From Luteibacter jiangsuensis (GTDB lineage Bacteria; Pseudomonadota; Gammaproteobacteria; Xanthomonadales; Rhodanobacteraceae), in NCBI RefSeq assembly GCF_030812295.1, contig NZ_JAUSSK010000001.1, positions 1,171,194 through 1,235,193 on the forward strand: a stretch of 64,000 bases of DNA, in the 5' to 3' direction. Made by a program: the position numbers and the translations under genes. Shown here piece by piece: positions 8,663-18,617 of the stretch. The notes below the pieces were generated by a model that saw nothing but the letters and a program-made list of their open reading frames with translations, had not been told where the DNA came from and ran no database searches. Position 1 is the stretch's first letter. Each line of letters begins with the position of its first letter.

Positions 8663-9958
8663 TCACGTGACCGTGGACAAGGCGGCGCCCGCGACGAAGA
8701 AGGAGCCGAAAAGCAGCACGGTGTCCTCGTCGCCTGCGGCGTCACGCGCGGCCGCCCAGGCCAGGGCGACATCCGGAAACGCCTGTGCGGCGGCACCCGG
8801 GAGCACGGCGGCGAGCGTGGCCGCGATCGCATCGGCGGGCAGGCCGCGCGGGGTATCGCGCTCCAGGCCAGCGAGGAACCAGCCATCGATCCGTCGCCCC
8901 AGGGCCGCGACGACACCGGCCACGTCCTTGTCCGCGAGGGCACCGTATACCGCGAAGACGCGGCCCGCCGCGGGTTCGGCGTCCAGCCATGCCGCCAACG
9001 CCCGCGCGGCCTGCGGGTTATGGCCCACGTCGACGAGAGTGCGCGGACGCTCGGCGATGCGCTGGAGGCGGCCGGCCACGTGCACCTGTTCGAGGGCGCG
9101 CCGAATGGCTTGTGGCGATACATCCACGCGGGGGCCCAGGGCGTGGATGGCCGCGATGGCCGTCGCCGCGTTGGCCATCTGCACCGGTGCATCGAGGGCC
9201 GGCCGAGGCAGGTCGAGCACCGTGCCGTCCCGATGGGTCCAGCGCCAGCCCGTGGGAGCCGCCCTTGTGGGAGCGGCTTCAGCCGGTGTCGTGGTGACGG
9301 TGAAGGCCTCGCCGGCACGGACGATATGGGCGCCGATGTCGCGCAAGACTTGTAGCAGGCTGGCTGGGGGTGCCGGTTCACCGACGATCGCGGCCCTGCC
9401 CGCACGGGCGATGCCCGCCTTTTCGCGACCGATGCTGTCGCGATCGCCGCCGAGCCAGTCCTGGTGATCCAGGTCCACCGTGGTGATGACGGCGACATCG
9501 GGATCGACGATATTCACGGCGTCGAGCCGACCACCCAGGCCGACCTCGAGGATGGCGACGTCGAGCGATGCGCGCGCCATCAGGTCGATGGCGGCTAGCG
9601 TGCCGAATTCGAAGTAGGTTTGCGGGATGTCGCCGCGCGCTGCCTCGATCCTTTCGAACGAAGCGACCAACGCGTCGTCACCGGCGTCCTCGCCATCGAT
9701 CCGGATACGCTCGTTGTAGCGAAGGAGGTGCGGCGAGGTGTAACAACCCGTGCGGTAGCCCGCCGCGCGCAGCATGCCCTCCAGCAAGGCCACCGTGGAT
9801 CCCTTGCCGTTCGTGCCACCGACGGTGATCACGATAGGCGCCGGACGCGGCGCACCCATGGCTTCCCAAACGGCGCGCACGCGCTCCAGCCCCAACGCGA
9901 TGTCGCGTGGATGCGTTCGCTCCTGGTAGGCAAGCCACTCGGCCAGCGTGCGCGTCAT
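8663..9958 (-). CDS. folC: Dihydrofolate synthase/folylpolyglutamate synthase FolC
   Basis: A 431-residue Mur-ligase-type enzyme that adds glutamate to dihydropteroate and folates in the cytoplasm. Seen: ATP P-loop GGTNGKGST at 47-55, TSPHLLRYNERIRIDG after it, the DVAILEVGLGGRLDAVN block and a C-terminal VGHNPQAARALA motif. Residues about 224-236 (PAEAAPTRAAPTG) are encoded by a REP-like repeat lying in frame within the gene. The start overlaps the stop of the upstream acetyltransferase (ATGA). The usual accD neighbour is not next to it. Confidence 0.93.
   Translation of the reverse strand: MTRTLAEWLAYQERTHPRDIALGLERVRAVWEAMGAPRPAPIVITVGGTNGKGSTVALLEGMLRAAGYRTGCYTSPHLLRYNERIRIDGEDAGDDALVASFERIEAARGDIPQTYFEFGTLAAIDLMARASLDVAILEVGLGGRLDAVNIVDPDVAVITTVDLDHQDWLGGDRDSIGREKAGIARAGRAAIVGEPAPPASLLQVLRDIGAHIVRAGEAFTVTTTPAEAAPTRAAPTGWRWTHRDGTVLDLPRPALDAPVQMANAATAIAAIHALGPRVDVSPQAIRRALEQVHVAGRLQRIAERPRTLVDVGHNPQAARALAAWLDAEPAAGRVFAVYGALADKDVAGVVAALGRRIDGWFLAGLERDTPRGLPADAIAATLAAVLPGAAAQAFPDVALAWAAARDAAGDEDTVLLFGSFFVAGAALSTVT
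9252..9288. repeat. REP-like repeat inside the folC coding sequence
   Basis: GTGGGAGCCGCCCTTGTGGG-AGCGGCTTCAGCCGG carries two overlapping copies of the GTGGGAGC(C/G) core also found between genes. It is read in frame on the minus strand as an Ala/Pro-rich peptide of FolC. Confidence 0.7.
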
Positions 9959-10575
9959 GCAGGGTCCCGGTCCAGTTCACGCATCCAGAAATCGAGCACG
10001 TGCGGCGTCGCCGCGTCGGCGCCGATTTCCTTCCACGACAAGGTGCAGCTCAAGTCGATGGCCGGCGTGTAGCCGCGGCCGAGCCAGAACGCGTCGTTTC
10101 GATGATAGTTCGCCGGCTTGCGCGGATCGCCCGGCTCGCGCCGCACCGAACAGAAGGCCGTCCAACGGAAGGGGCCGGAGGCGCGCGCATGCGCTTCGCG
10201 GGCATCGAAGAATGCGTGGCCGATGCCCCGTCCCCGCCAGGGTGCGAGCAGCACCGATTCGCCGAAATAGAACACGTCGCCCGGCACGATGCCGCCTTCG
10301 ATGAAGGGACGGCGGAAGGCTTCGCCTTCGTCGGCGAGCGGCATGCCGGTGGAGGCACCCACCGCGCGCCCCGTCTCGTCGCGCGCGACCACGCACACGC
10401 TCCGTGGCGATGCTGCATAGGCGGCGAGGTAATCCTCCTCGTAGGCGCGGTCGCCTTCGTAGAGATAGGGCCAGTCGCGAAATACCGACAGGCGCAACCC
10501 GGACAATTCCCCGGCCACGGGCAGGATCTCCTTGCCCACGTAAGTCCGTACGTCGATCCCTGGAATGTGGCGCAT
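9955..10575 (-). CDS. GNAT family N-acetyltransferase
   Basis: A 206-residue protein with the acetyl-CoA-binding motif APWRGRGIGHAFFDAREAHA following a VFYFGESVLL beta strand. This is a single GNAT domain of unknown acceptor. The start at 10575 (MRHIPGIDVRTYVGK) was chosen over much longer upstream extensions, which would run into the divergent sterol-desaturase gene. Its stop overlaps the folC start by four bases, so it is the first gene of the folC transcription unit. Confidence 0.8.
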   Translation of the reverse strand: MRHIPGIDVRTYVGKEILPVAGELSGLRLSVFRDWPYLYEGDRAYEEDYLAAYAASPRSVCVVARDETGRAVGASTGMPLADEGEAFRRPFIEGGIVPGDVFYFGESVLLAPWRGRGIGHAFFDAREAHARASGPFRWTAFCSVRREPGDPRKPANYHRNDAFWLGRGYTPAIDLSCTLSWKEIGADAATPHVLDFWMRELDRDPA

Positions 10576-10659
10576 GGCGGAAAGCCCAACGAAAGAGGCG
10601 TGCAGCTTAATGGGAGTGTCGGCCGCGCGCACCTGCGCGGTCTTGCGAAGGTAGCCAGC

Positions 10660-11808
10660 ATGTTCGCGGGATGGTCCCATCTTGTCGACTGGACGAGTGC
10701 CCATGCCATCGTCCCGTTCCTCGCCCTGCTCCACCTGACCGGCCTGGCCGGCGATCCACGGGAGATCGCCGGAGCGATCCTCATCTCGATCCTGCAAGTG
10801 GCGATCATCGCGCTGCTGTTCCGCCCGCTGGAATCGGTGATCCCCGCCGAGAAGTGGGCGGACCGCAAGCTCACGCGCGTGGACTGGCAATACACGCTGA
10901 TGATGCTGCTCGGCATCTTCCCGATGTTCAGCTACCTCGTCCTGACGCCGATCGGCAATGCCTTCGGTGGGACGGGCGCCACGGGCGACGACGATTCACC
11001 GCTCGGCATCGTGCACTGGGTGCCTGCGTTGAACGGCCATCCGCTGGCGCTGTTCCTGGTCTATTACGTCATCTACGACCTGGTCTATTACTGGATGCAT
11101 CGCCTGCAGCATGCGCTGCCCTGGTGGTGGGCGCTGCACAGCATGCATCACAGCACCCGGCAGATGAGTTGCTGGACCAACGACCGTGGCAGCCTTGTCG
11201 ATGGCTTCCTGCAGTCGATGGTGCTGGCAGGCGTGGGCCTGCTCATCGGCGTCGCGCCCACCGACTTCGCATGGTTGATGCTGCTGGGCGAACTGGTGCA
11301 GAACTTCTCGCATGCGAACGTGCGCGTGCGCTTCGGGCCGGTTTTCGACCGTCTGTTCGTTTCGCCCGTGTTCCACCGTCTTCACCACATGCTGGTGGAC
11401 CCGGATCGCCCCAACCTGCACAACTGCAATTTCGGCCAGGTGTTCTCGATCTGGGATTCCCTGTTCGGCACCGCGCTGCATGGCGAGCCGATCCGGCCTA
11501 CGGGCGTGGGCGATCCCATGGTGGATGCGGACAACGAGAAAGGGCTGACGGGCCTGCATTGGGCGGCGTTTCGCCGCTTCTGGGGCGCGGTCACGTGCAA
11601 GGCGGGCTGGCGGTTGGGCGAGGTCGCCTTCGACGCTGATTATCGGCCGGTGCCGGTGAAGGAGATCGACCTGCATGCGTTGGAGGGTGGGCGGCTTGGC
11701 GAACACCCATCGCCGACGAAGTCGGCTCCCACAGGTTCGGGGCACCTATCGCCGACAGGGTCCGCTCCCACGGCTTTGGTGGGAGCCGACCCTGTCGGCG
11801 AGGGCTAG
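10660..11808 (+). CDS. Sterol desaturase family membrane enzyme (fatty acid hydroxylase fold)
   Basis: A 382-residue integral membrane protein with about four hydrophobic helices in its first half. The di-iron histidine clusters are clear: MHRLQH and HSMHHSTRQM in the middle, FHRLHHMLV later, then NFGQVFSIWDSLFGT. This is the fatty-acid-hydroxylase/sterol-desaturase superfamily, whose members hydroxylate or desaturate lipids with O2; the substrate is unknown. Start at 10660 (MFAGWSHLVDWTSAH) because upstream frame extension is antisense to the acetyltransferase gene. The last ~35 residues are encoded by three REP-like repeats and probably are not part of the fold. Confidence 0.87.
   Translation: MFAGWSHLVDWTSAHAIVPFLALLHLTGLAGDPREIAGAILISILQVAIIALLFRPLESVIPAEKWADRKLTRVDWQYTLMMLLGIFPMFSYLVLTPIGNAFGGTGATGDDDSPLGIVHWVPALNGHPLALFLVYYVIYDLVYYWMHRLQHALPWWWALHSMHHSTRQMSCWTNDRGSLVDGFLQSMVLAGVGLLIGVAPTDFAWLMLLGELVQNFSHANVRVRFGPVFDRLFVSPVFHRLHHMLVDPDRPNLHNCNFGQVFSIWDSLFGTALHGEPIRPTGVGDPMVDADNEKGLTGLHWAAFRRFWGAVTCKAGWRLGEVAFDADYRPVPVKEIDLHALEGGRLGEHPSPTKSAPTGSGHLSPTGSAPTALVGADPVGEG
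11709..11806. repeat. Three REP-like repeats forming a coding tail
   Basis: Copies lie at about 11709-11735 and 11748-11773 (ATCGCCGAC...CTCCCAC orientation) and 11778-11806 (GTGGGAGCCGACCCTGTCGG orientation). The whole array is translated as the end of the sterol-desaturase-family protein. It separates this gene from the convergent purA and can fold into strong hairpins. Confidence 0.8.
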
Positions 11809-11821
11809 GGACTGCCGAAGA

Positions 11822-13180
<1,359 letters not shown>

Positions 13181-14050
13181 TCAGCGCGGACGGCCGGGGC
13201 CATCGTTGAGGTAGCGCAGGAATTCGGAATCGGGCTTCAGCACGAAGGTGCCCTTGCCATCGGCAAAGGCCTTCCGGTAAGCCGCGAGGCTGCGGTAGAA
13301 GGCGAAGAATTCCGGATCCTGGCTGTATGCCTGGGCATAGATGGCGGCAGCCTGCGCGTCGCCATCGCCCTTGACCTTGGTCGCCTCGCGGTTGGCATCG
13401 GCCAGCAGCACCAGCTTCTGGCGATCGGCGTCCGCACGGATGGTCTCGGCACTCTCCTGACCGGTGTAACGCAATTCATTGGCAAGCTGCAGGCGCTCGG
13501 CGCGCATGCGCTTATAGACCGAGCCACTCACCTCGTCAGGCAGGTCGATGCGCTTGATACGCACGTCGACGATGGCGATGCCGAGGTTCTTGCGGGCCAC
13601 GGCGTCGGTCTGCTGGCGTACGCGCTCGGTGATGTCCTTGCGACCACCGGCGATAAGGTCTTCGAGCGGGCGCGCATTGAATTCGTAGCGCAGCGCATCC
13701 TTCACGATCGGGGTGAGGCGCTGGATCGCCTGTACCTGTTCGCCGGAGGTCGCGCGGTAGTAAGACGCGTTATCGGCGATCCGCCACTTCACGTAGAAGT
13801 CGACGTTGACGCTTTTCTTCTCCAGCGTGAAATAACGTTCCGGTTGTGCATCCAGGCCGAGGATGCGGTTGTCGAAACGCATGACCTGCTGCACCACCGG
13901 GATCTTGAAATGCAGGCCGGGCTGGTAATCGGCACGCACGATACGGCCGAACTGCAGCAGCAGCGCGTTCTCGCCTTCCTTCACGACGAAGGCGCTGTTG
14001 AAGCCCAGGAGGACGAGGGCGACGACGATGAGGCCGGAGACGATCTTCAC
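13181..14050 (-). CDS. hflC: Protease modulator HflC
   Basis: A 289-residue membrane-anchored SPFH/band-7 protein. It begins with the GTG at 14050 (VKIVSGLIVVALVLL, an N-terminal TM anchor), overlapping the hflK stop as GTGA. The band-7 core (ENALLLQFGRIVRADYQPGL) is followed by an Ala-rich coiled-coil region. With HflK it forms the periplasm-facing HflKC complex that restrains the FtsH protease. An upstream ATG in the same frame was rejected because it would lie deep inside hflK. Confidence 0.93.
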   Translation of the reverse strand: MKIVSGLIVVALVLLGFNSAFVVKEGENALLLQFGRIVRADYQPGLHFKIPVVQQVMRFDNRILGLDAQPERYFTLEKKSVNVDFYVKWRIADNASYYRATSGEQVQAIQRLTPIVKDALRYEFNARPLEDLIAGGRKDITERVRQQTDAVARKNLGIAIVDVRIKRIDLPDEVSGSVYKRMRAERLQLANELRYTGQESAETIRADADRQKLVLLADANREATKVKGDGDAQAAAIYAQAYSQDPEFFAFYRSLAAYRKAFADGKGTFVLKPDSEFLRYLNDGPGRPR

Positions 14051-15183
14051 TGGGCGTTCCCCTGCGACGGATTCGGAGTGGCGTCGGTCGTCGTCGCGGA
14101 CTGGATGACCGTGCCCACGCCTGGAACATTGCGTACCGCGCCGTTGTTCGTCTCGACCGGCAACTGGATGATGTTCTTGCCATTGCTGCCGTCGACGACC
14201 TTCGGATTGCCGGCCATCACTTCCTCCACGGTTTCCAGCCACAGGCGCCGGCGGGTGACATCCGGGGCGGCGCGGTATTGCTTGAGCAACAAGTTGAAGC
14301 GCTCGACGTCGCCATTGGCACGGGCGATGCGCTCGACGCGATCGGCCTCGGCTTCGGCGGCGATGCGCGCGGCCTCGCCACGCGCCACAGGCACCACCTG
14401 GCTTTCGTAGGCGCGGGCCTTGTTCTCTTCGCTTTGCTTGTCTTCGCGGGCGGCGTTGACGTCGTCGAAGGCATCCTTCACTTCCTTCGGCGGCGAGACG
14501 TTCTGGAAGCTGACGCCGGTGACGAGGATGCCCGCGTCGTACTTGTCGAGCGTGGCCTGGAGGATGTCACGCGTCTGCTGCTGCAGGGTTTCCTTCGCCG
14601 CCGGCGCGACACCCGCGACAGGCGCCTGGTCCGGCGTCGGCGTGTCGACGCCCGGCGTGGTGAGGATGTTGTCCATGATGTTGGCGCCGACCACCGAGCG
14701 CACCGCGGCCTCGGCCGCGTTGTGGATGGTGTTCTCCTCGCGGTCGGCGTTGGAGTAGAGGAACTTCCGGGCGTCGGAAACCTGGTACTGCACGTTGAAG
14801 TCGATCGCGATGATGTTCTCGTCGCGGGTGAGCATCGAGACATTGTCGGAAACCGAGCGCACCTGGGTCGTTTCGACCTTGGTCACGGTCTCGACCGGGC
14901 TGGGCGCCTTGAGATGGAAACCGGGGGGCAGGATGCGCGAGAACTGGCCGAAGCGCAGCACCACGCCGACCTGGCGGGCATCGATGACCGTATAGCTGGA
15001 GACCAGCAGCCAGGCGACGATGAAGACCAGCACGATGGCAAAGACACCGCCGCTGCCCGCGCCGAACTTGCCGAACCGGGCCCTGAGGCTCTTGATCGCC
15101 GCGTCGATGTCGGGCTTGCGCCCGCTCGACCGGTTGCGGTTCCAGGGATCCTTCTGGCCGTTACCGGGTTCGTTCCAAGCCAT
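14047..15183 (-). CDS. hflK: FtsH protease activity modulator HflK
   Basis: A 378-residue protein starting MAWNEPGNGQKDPWNRN, the Gly/Asn/Trp-rich opening typical of HflK. One TM helix (GVFAIVLVFIVAWLLVSSY) precedes a band-7 domain beginning DARQVGVVLRFGQF and a charged coiled-coil. The C-terminus is Thr/Asn-rich. It partners HflC in the FtsH-regulating complex. The start at 15183 was chosen by the conserved N-terminus. Confidence 0.94.
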   Translation of the reverse strand: MAWNEPGNGQKDPWNRNRSSGRKPDIDAAIKSLRARFGKFGAGSGGVFAIVLVFIVAWLLVSSYTVIDARQVGVVLRFGQFSRILPPGFHLKAPSPVETVTKVETTQVRSVSDNVSMLTRDENIIAIDFNVQYQVSDARKFLYSNADREENTIHNAAEAAVRSVVGANIMDNILTTPGVDTPTPDQAPVAGVAPAAKETLQQQTRDILQATLDKYDAGILVTGVSFQNVSPPKEVKDAFDDVNAAREDKQSEENKARAYESQVVPVARGEAARIAAEAEADRVERIARANGDVERFNLLLKQYRAAPDVTRRRLWLETVEEVMAGNPKVVDGSNGKNIIQLPVETNNGAVRNVPGVGTVIQSATTTDATPNPSQGNAQ

Positions 15184-15347
15184 GGGCGACAGTCTCCTTC
15201 GGGGACCGGAGGGTGGGCGGCTGACAAGCCTTGAGGTGGACCCGCCGCGGCGGGGGATGGACGCCGGACGCGCGAGCGCCCTTCGCCGCGCCGATAGGGC
15301 ACGCAAACGCTGTGAATTCTATCAGATGGGTACCGATGAGTGCTCGA

Positions 15348-16655
15348 TCAGTGGCCGGCGTGGACCGGATCGATCAGCTCGCGCAGGGAGCCCGCGTGCA
15401 CATCGTCGCCCAGCAGGGGCGCCAGCACGGAACGCGGCGCATCGATGTCGAGGTGCCAACCATGCTCGTCCACGGCCTCTCCCGCGATCGCTCCCGCCGC
15501 CTTGAGCCGCGCATGCAGGCGTCCGGCGCTGAGAGGAAGCTCAAGCCCTGCCCGGATGCGGTCGCCACCGAGCAGTTCGCCCAGCGCCTCGCGCAGGCCG
15601 TCCACGCCCGCACCCGTGGCGGCCGAAAGCCAGACCTGGCGTGGCTTGCCGTCGTCCCCACGATCGATCCGCGGCACCATGTCGACGAGGTCGACCTTGT
15701 TCATGACCGACAGCTGGGGCACGTCGCCGGCACCGATTTCCTCCAGCACCTCGTTCACCACCCGGGCCAGCAGCTCGCGCTCCTCGTCCGCGGCGTCGCT
15801 GACGTGGATCAGGAGATCCGCGTCGCGCGCCTCGGCCAGGGTCGCGCGGAAGGCCGCGACCAGGTCATGGGGAAGCTCACGGATGAAACCGACCGTGTCG
15901 GCGACAACCGCCGGACCACAGGACAGGCCGTCGACCTTGCGCACCGTGGGGTCCAGCGTGGCGAACAACTGGTCGGCCGCGTAGACGCCGCCGGTGGTCA
16001 GGGCATTGAACAGGGTGCTCTTGCCCGCGTTGGTGTAGCCGACCAGGGCCACGCGCGGCACGGTGTTGCGCAGCCGCGCGCGACGCTGCTGGTCGCGCTG
16101 GACCTGCACCTTCTCAAGACGCTTGGTCAGCATCTTCACTCTTTCCGCGAGCAGGCGGCGGTCGGTTTCCAGCTGGGTTTCGCCTGGGCCGCGGTTGCCG
16201 ATGGCACCGCCGCGCTGGGCGTCAAGGTGGGTCCAGCCGCGCACCAGGCGCGTGGCCAGGTGCTTCAACTGGGCCAGTTCGACCTCGAGCTTGCCTTCGT
16301 GCGAACGGGCACGCTGGGCGAAGATGTCCAGGATCAGCCCGGCGCGATCCACCACCCGGGCCTTGAGGTGCTTTTCGAGATTGCGCTCCTGCACCGGGCT
16401 GAGCACATGGTCGACCAGGACGAGATCGGCCTCCAACGCGCGGACGGCCTCCGCGACCTCTTCCGCCTTGCCGCTGCCGATGTAGAAACGGGGGTTCGGC
16501 ACCTCGACGCGGGCCGAAATGCTGGTGAGGATCTCAGCACCGGCCGAAGCGACCAGTTCGGCGAATTCCTCGCCACGGCGGATCGTGTCGCCTTCGCCCC
16601 GCGAGTGCGGCAGCACCAGGATGGCCCGATCGCCTTTCTTTTGTCTATCGAACAC
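15348..16655 (-). CDS. hflX: Ribosome-associated GTPase HflX
   Basis: A 435-residue protein with the HflX N-terminal domain (PNPRFYIGSGKAEEVAEAV), the glycine-rich linker GGAIGNRGPGETQLETDRR and a G domain. G1 is LVGYTNAGKSTLFN, G3 is DTVGFIRELP and G4 is NKVDL. HflX splits stalled or stressed 70S ribosomes. It lies 94 bp downstream of hfq in the conserved block. Confidence 0.95.
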   Translation of the reverse strand: MFDRQKKGDRAILVLPHSRGEGDTIRRGEEFAELVASAGAEILTSISARVEVPNPRFYIGSGKAEEVAEAVRALEADLVLVDHVLSPVQERNLEKHLKARVVDRAGLILDIFAQRARSHEGKLEVELAQLKHLATRLVRGWTHLDAQRGGAIGNRGPGETQLETDRRLLAERVKMLTKRLEKVQVQRDQQRRARLRNTVPRVALVGYTNAGKSTLFNALTTGGVYAADQLFATLDPTVRKVDGLSCGPAVVADTVGFIRELPHDLVAAFRATLAEARDADLLIHVSDAADEERELLARVVNEVLEEIGAGDVPQLSVMNKVDLVDMVPRIDRGDDGKPRQVWLSAATGAGVDGLREALGELLGGDRIRAGLELPLSAGRLHARLKAAGAIAGEAVDEHGWHLDIDAPRSVLAPLLGDDVHAGSLRELIDPVHAGH

Positions 16656-16749
16656 TTAGGGGAATCACCTCATGGAAAAAGAAGGGGCGCACGCAGCCGG
16701 AAGCATACGCGCACCCACTCATTCCTATATGGGACAAAGCCAGGGCCCC

Positions 16750-17010
16750 TCAACCCTCGCCGTCACCCGATGCCGCATCGCCGTGATTCTCGTGCCCGCC
16801 GACCCGGACGTTCCGGCTCGGCACCACCGTGGAAATGGCGTGCTTGTACACCATCTGGCTCACCTGGTTGCGCAGGAGCACCACGAACTGGTCGAACGAC
16901 TCGATCGTGCCTTGCAGCTTGATGCCGTTCACCAGGTAAATGGCGACCGGTACACGCTCGCGCCGCAGCGCATTCAGAAACGGGTCCTGCAACGATTGCC
17001 CTTTGGACAT
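16750..17010 (-). CDS. hfq: RNA chaperone Hfq
   Basis: An 86-residue Sm-like protein. Sm1 is seen as [20 protein letters not shown] and Sm2 as [14 protein letters not shown], followed by a short acidic/Gly tail. Hfq hexamers pair small RNAs with mRNAs. A good ribosome site (GGGGAGAAGAAG) precedes the ATG. It is relevant to the quorum-sensing locus later in the window because Hfq-dependent sRNAs control such circuits in Vibrio. Confidence 0.96.
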   Translation of the reverse strand: MSKGQSLQDPFLNALRRERVPVAIYLVNGIKLQGTIESFDQFVVLLRNQVSQMVYKHAISTVVPSRNVRVGGHENHGDAASGDGEG

Positions 17011-17117
17011 TCTTCTTCTCCCCTACGCCTCTCGTACGGGTCCGGGTAAAAAACGCCTTGCGACGCCCCAGCCCAAGTGTCTTGAATCTTAACTGCTTTT
17101 AAACGCCCGCTGGTAGC

Positions 17118-18080
17118 TTAAGATCGTGACGATCTCGGCATTCCGACGAACTGTTCCACCGCACGCGCGGCCCCGGGTAACGGATCCCCCCGGTCCGGGT
17201 CGAACGTGCGCGCGTCGAACTCGCCGCGCAGCCAGGTGATCTGGCGTTTGGCGAGTTGACGAGTGGCATAGATACCACGGTTGCGGAAGTCCGTGGCATC
17301 CCCCTGGCCCTCCAGGTACTCCCAGGCCTGCCGATAGCCCACCGCGCGGATCGCCGGCAGGTCCGGATGGAGGTCGCCACGGGCTCGCAGGCGGCGGACC
17401 TCGTCGAGGAAACCGTCGGCCAGCATGGCATCGAAGCGGAGCGCGATGCGCTCGTGCAAGGGCTTCCGATCCACTGGCAGCAAAGCGAGCTTGAGGACCC
17501 TCCAGGGAAAGCGGATCGTCGTGCCGCCCTGCTGCAACTCGCTCAGGGGGCGCCCGCTCAAGGCCATGACCTCCAGCGCGCGCTGGATTCGTTGCGCGTC
17601 GCCTGGCCGAATCCGCGCACCGGCCACGGGATCGAGGGCAGCCATGCGTGCGTGCATCGCCGCCCAGCCGATCGCCGCCGCCTCGGCCGCCAGCCGTTCA
17701 CGCAACGCCGGATCGGCCTCGGGCAGGTCGGACAAGCCGCGCTGAAGGGCGCGGAAGTAAAGTCCGGTTCCTCCCACCAGGAGAGGCACCCTCCCCTCAC
17801 CGGTGATGCGCTGCATCGCCGCCACCGCATCCTCACGAAAGTCCGCCGCCGAATACGGCTGCGCCGGATCGCGGATGTCGACCAGGGCGTGTGGGTAACG
17901 AGCGAGCGTGGCGGCATCGGGCTTCGCCGAACCGATATCCAGGCCGCGATAGACCAGCGCCGAATCGACACTCACCAGCCCCATGGGAAAGCGATCCGCC
18001 AGCGCGCAGGCGAGCGCCGTCTTGCCCGATGCGGTCGGGCCCATCAGGAAGATGGCGAGGGGACGGTTGTCGAGGGTCAT
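17118..18080 (-). CDS. miaA: tRNA dimethylallyltransferase MiaA
   Basis: A 320-residue enzyme that prenylates A37 of tRNAs reading UNN codons. Seen: P-loop [13 protein letters not shown], the [19 protein letters not shown] region, and [16 protein letters not shown]. The start at 18080 ([11 protein letters not shown]) places the P-loop at its usual distance; an extension of 35 codons upstream is not family-like. It heads the row miaA-hfq-hflX-hflK-hflC-purA. Upstream lies the 537-bp non-coding region with DnaA-box-like repeats. Confidence 0.95.
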   Translation of the reverse strand: MTLDNRPLAIFLMGPTASGKTALACALADRFPMGLVSVDSALVYRGLDIGSAKPDAATLARYPHALVDIRDPAQPYSAADFREDAVAAMQRITGEGRVPLLVGGTGLYFRALQRGLSDLPEADPALRERLAAEAAAIGWAAMHARMAALDPVAGARIRPGDAQRIQRALEVMALSGRPLSELQQGGTTIRFPWRVLKLALLPVDRKPLHERIALRFDAMLADGFLDEVRRLRARGDLHPDLPAIRAVGYRQAWEYLEGQGDATDFRNRGIYATRQLAKRQITWLRGEFDARTFDPDRGDPLPGAARAVEQFVGMPRSSRS

Positions 18081-18153
18081 GCACGCGGTGGGCGATCGAA
18101 CGACCGCAAGGTTAGCGCACCCGGGCGACATGCGGTGACGATGCCGGCCAAGG

Positions 18154-18499
18154 CTTGACCAGCGCAACGCAAGTGCACGCCACATAAGGCGCTTGCGCAG
18201 TTATCCACACGGTTATGCAGCGATTACCCACACCGGCTGTGGATATCATCGCATCCCCCGATGAGCATCGCCCTGGTCAGTTCTTGAGCAGCGCAACGCA
18301 AGTCCATGCTGTCAAAGGGCGGAATCGAGTTGTCCACATGCTTATGCAGGGAGTATCCACACACGCTGTGGATATCGCGATGCGCTTCCGGCGTGCGTGG
18401 TCACGAACTGATCAGGACAACGCAAGTAGTCGCCACGCATGGGCGAATCGGACTTGTCCACACGGTTATGCATCGAATATCCACACGGCGTGTGGATAT
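18154..18499. repeat. Three tandem units rich in DnaA-box-like sites
   Basis: Units occupy about 18154-18246, 18283-18375 and 18409-18499, with a period near 127 bp. Each has a CAACGCAAGT block and a near-consensus DnaA box (TTATCCACA at 18201, TTGTCCACA at 18330 and 18454). Next come a TTATGCA block, another box-like site (TTACCCACA, GTATCCACA, ATATCCACA) and an inverted TGTGGATAT. That makes nine box-like 9-mers in 346 bp. No protein is encoded. Conservation of the boxes against diverged spacers suggests selection for protein binding. Confidence 0.85.
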
Positions 18500-18617
18500 G
18501 TCGTGCCATGCGTTTTCAGAAGGAAGCCCGAGGATCAGGCCACACCGTGCGAATCGCTAAAGATTCCGACAGTCGCCCATAACGGGTTCGGGTGTACTGC
18601 CATCAGTCCATTCTGGT
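18500..18617. other. Remainder of the miaA/DUF4331 intergenic region
   Basis: The gap between the divergent miaA and DUF4331 genes runs 18081-18617. Apart from the three-unit repeat I see no gene, hairpin or convincing promoter in it. The promoters of both flanking genes must lie here. Confidence 0.5.

Noticed and set aside
15231..16922. A 563-codon plus-strand open frame opposite hflX
   Set aside because: It is the antisense of a clear HflX GTPase and has no protein-family features.
18154..18499. Possible CRISPR array
   Set aside because: There are only three units of ~93 bp with internal inverted repeats, and no cas genes or uniform short repeats and spacers.
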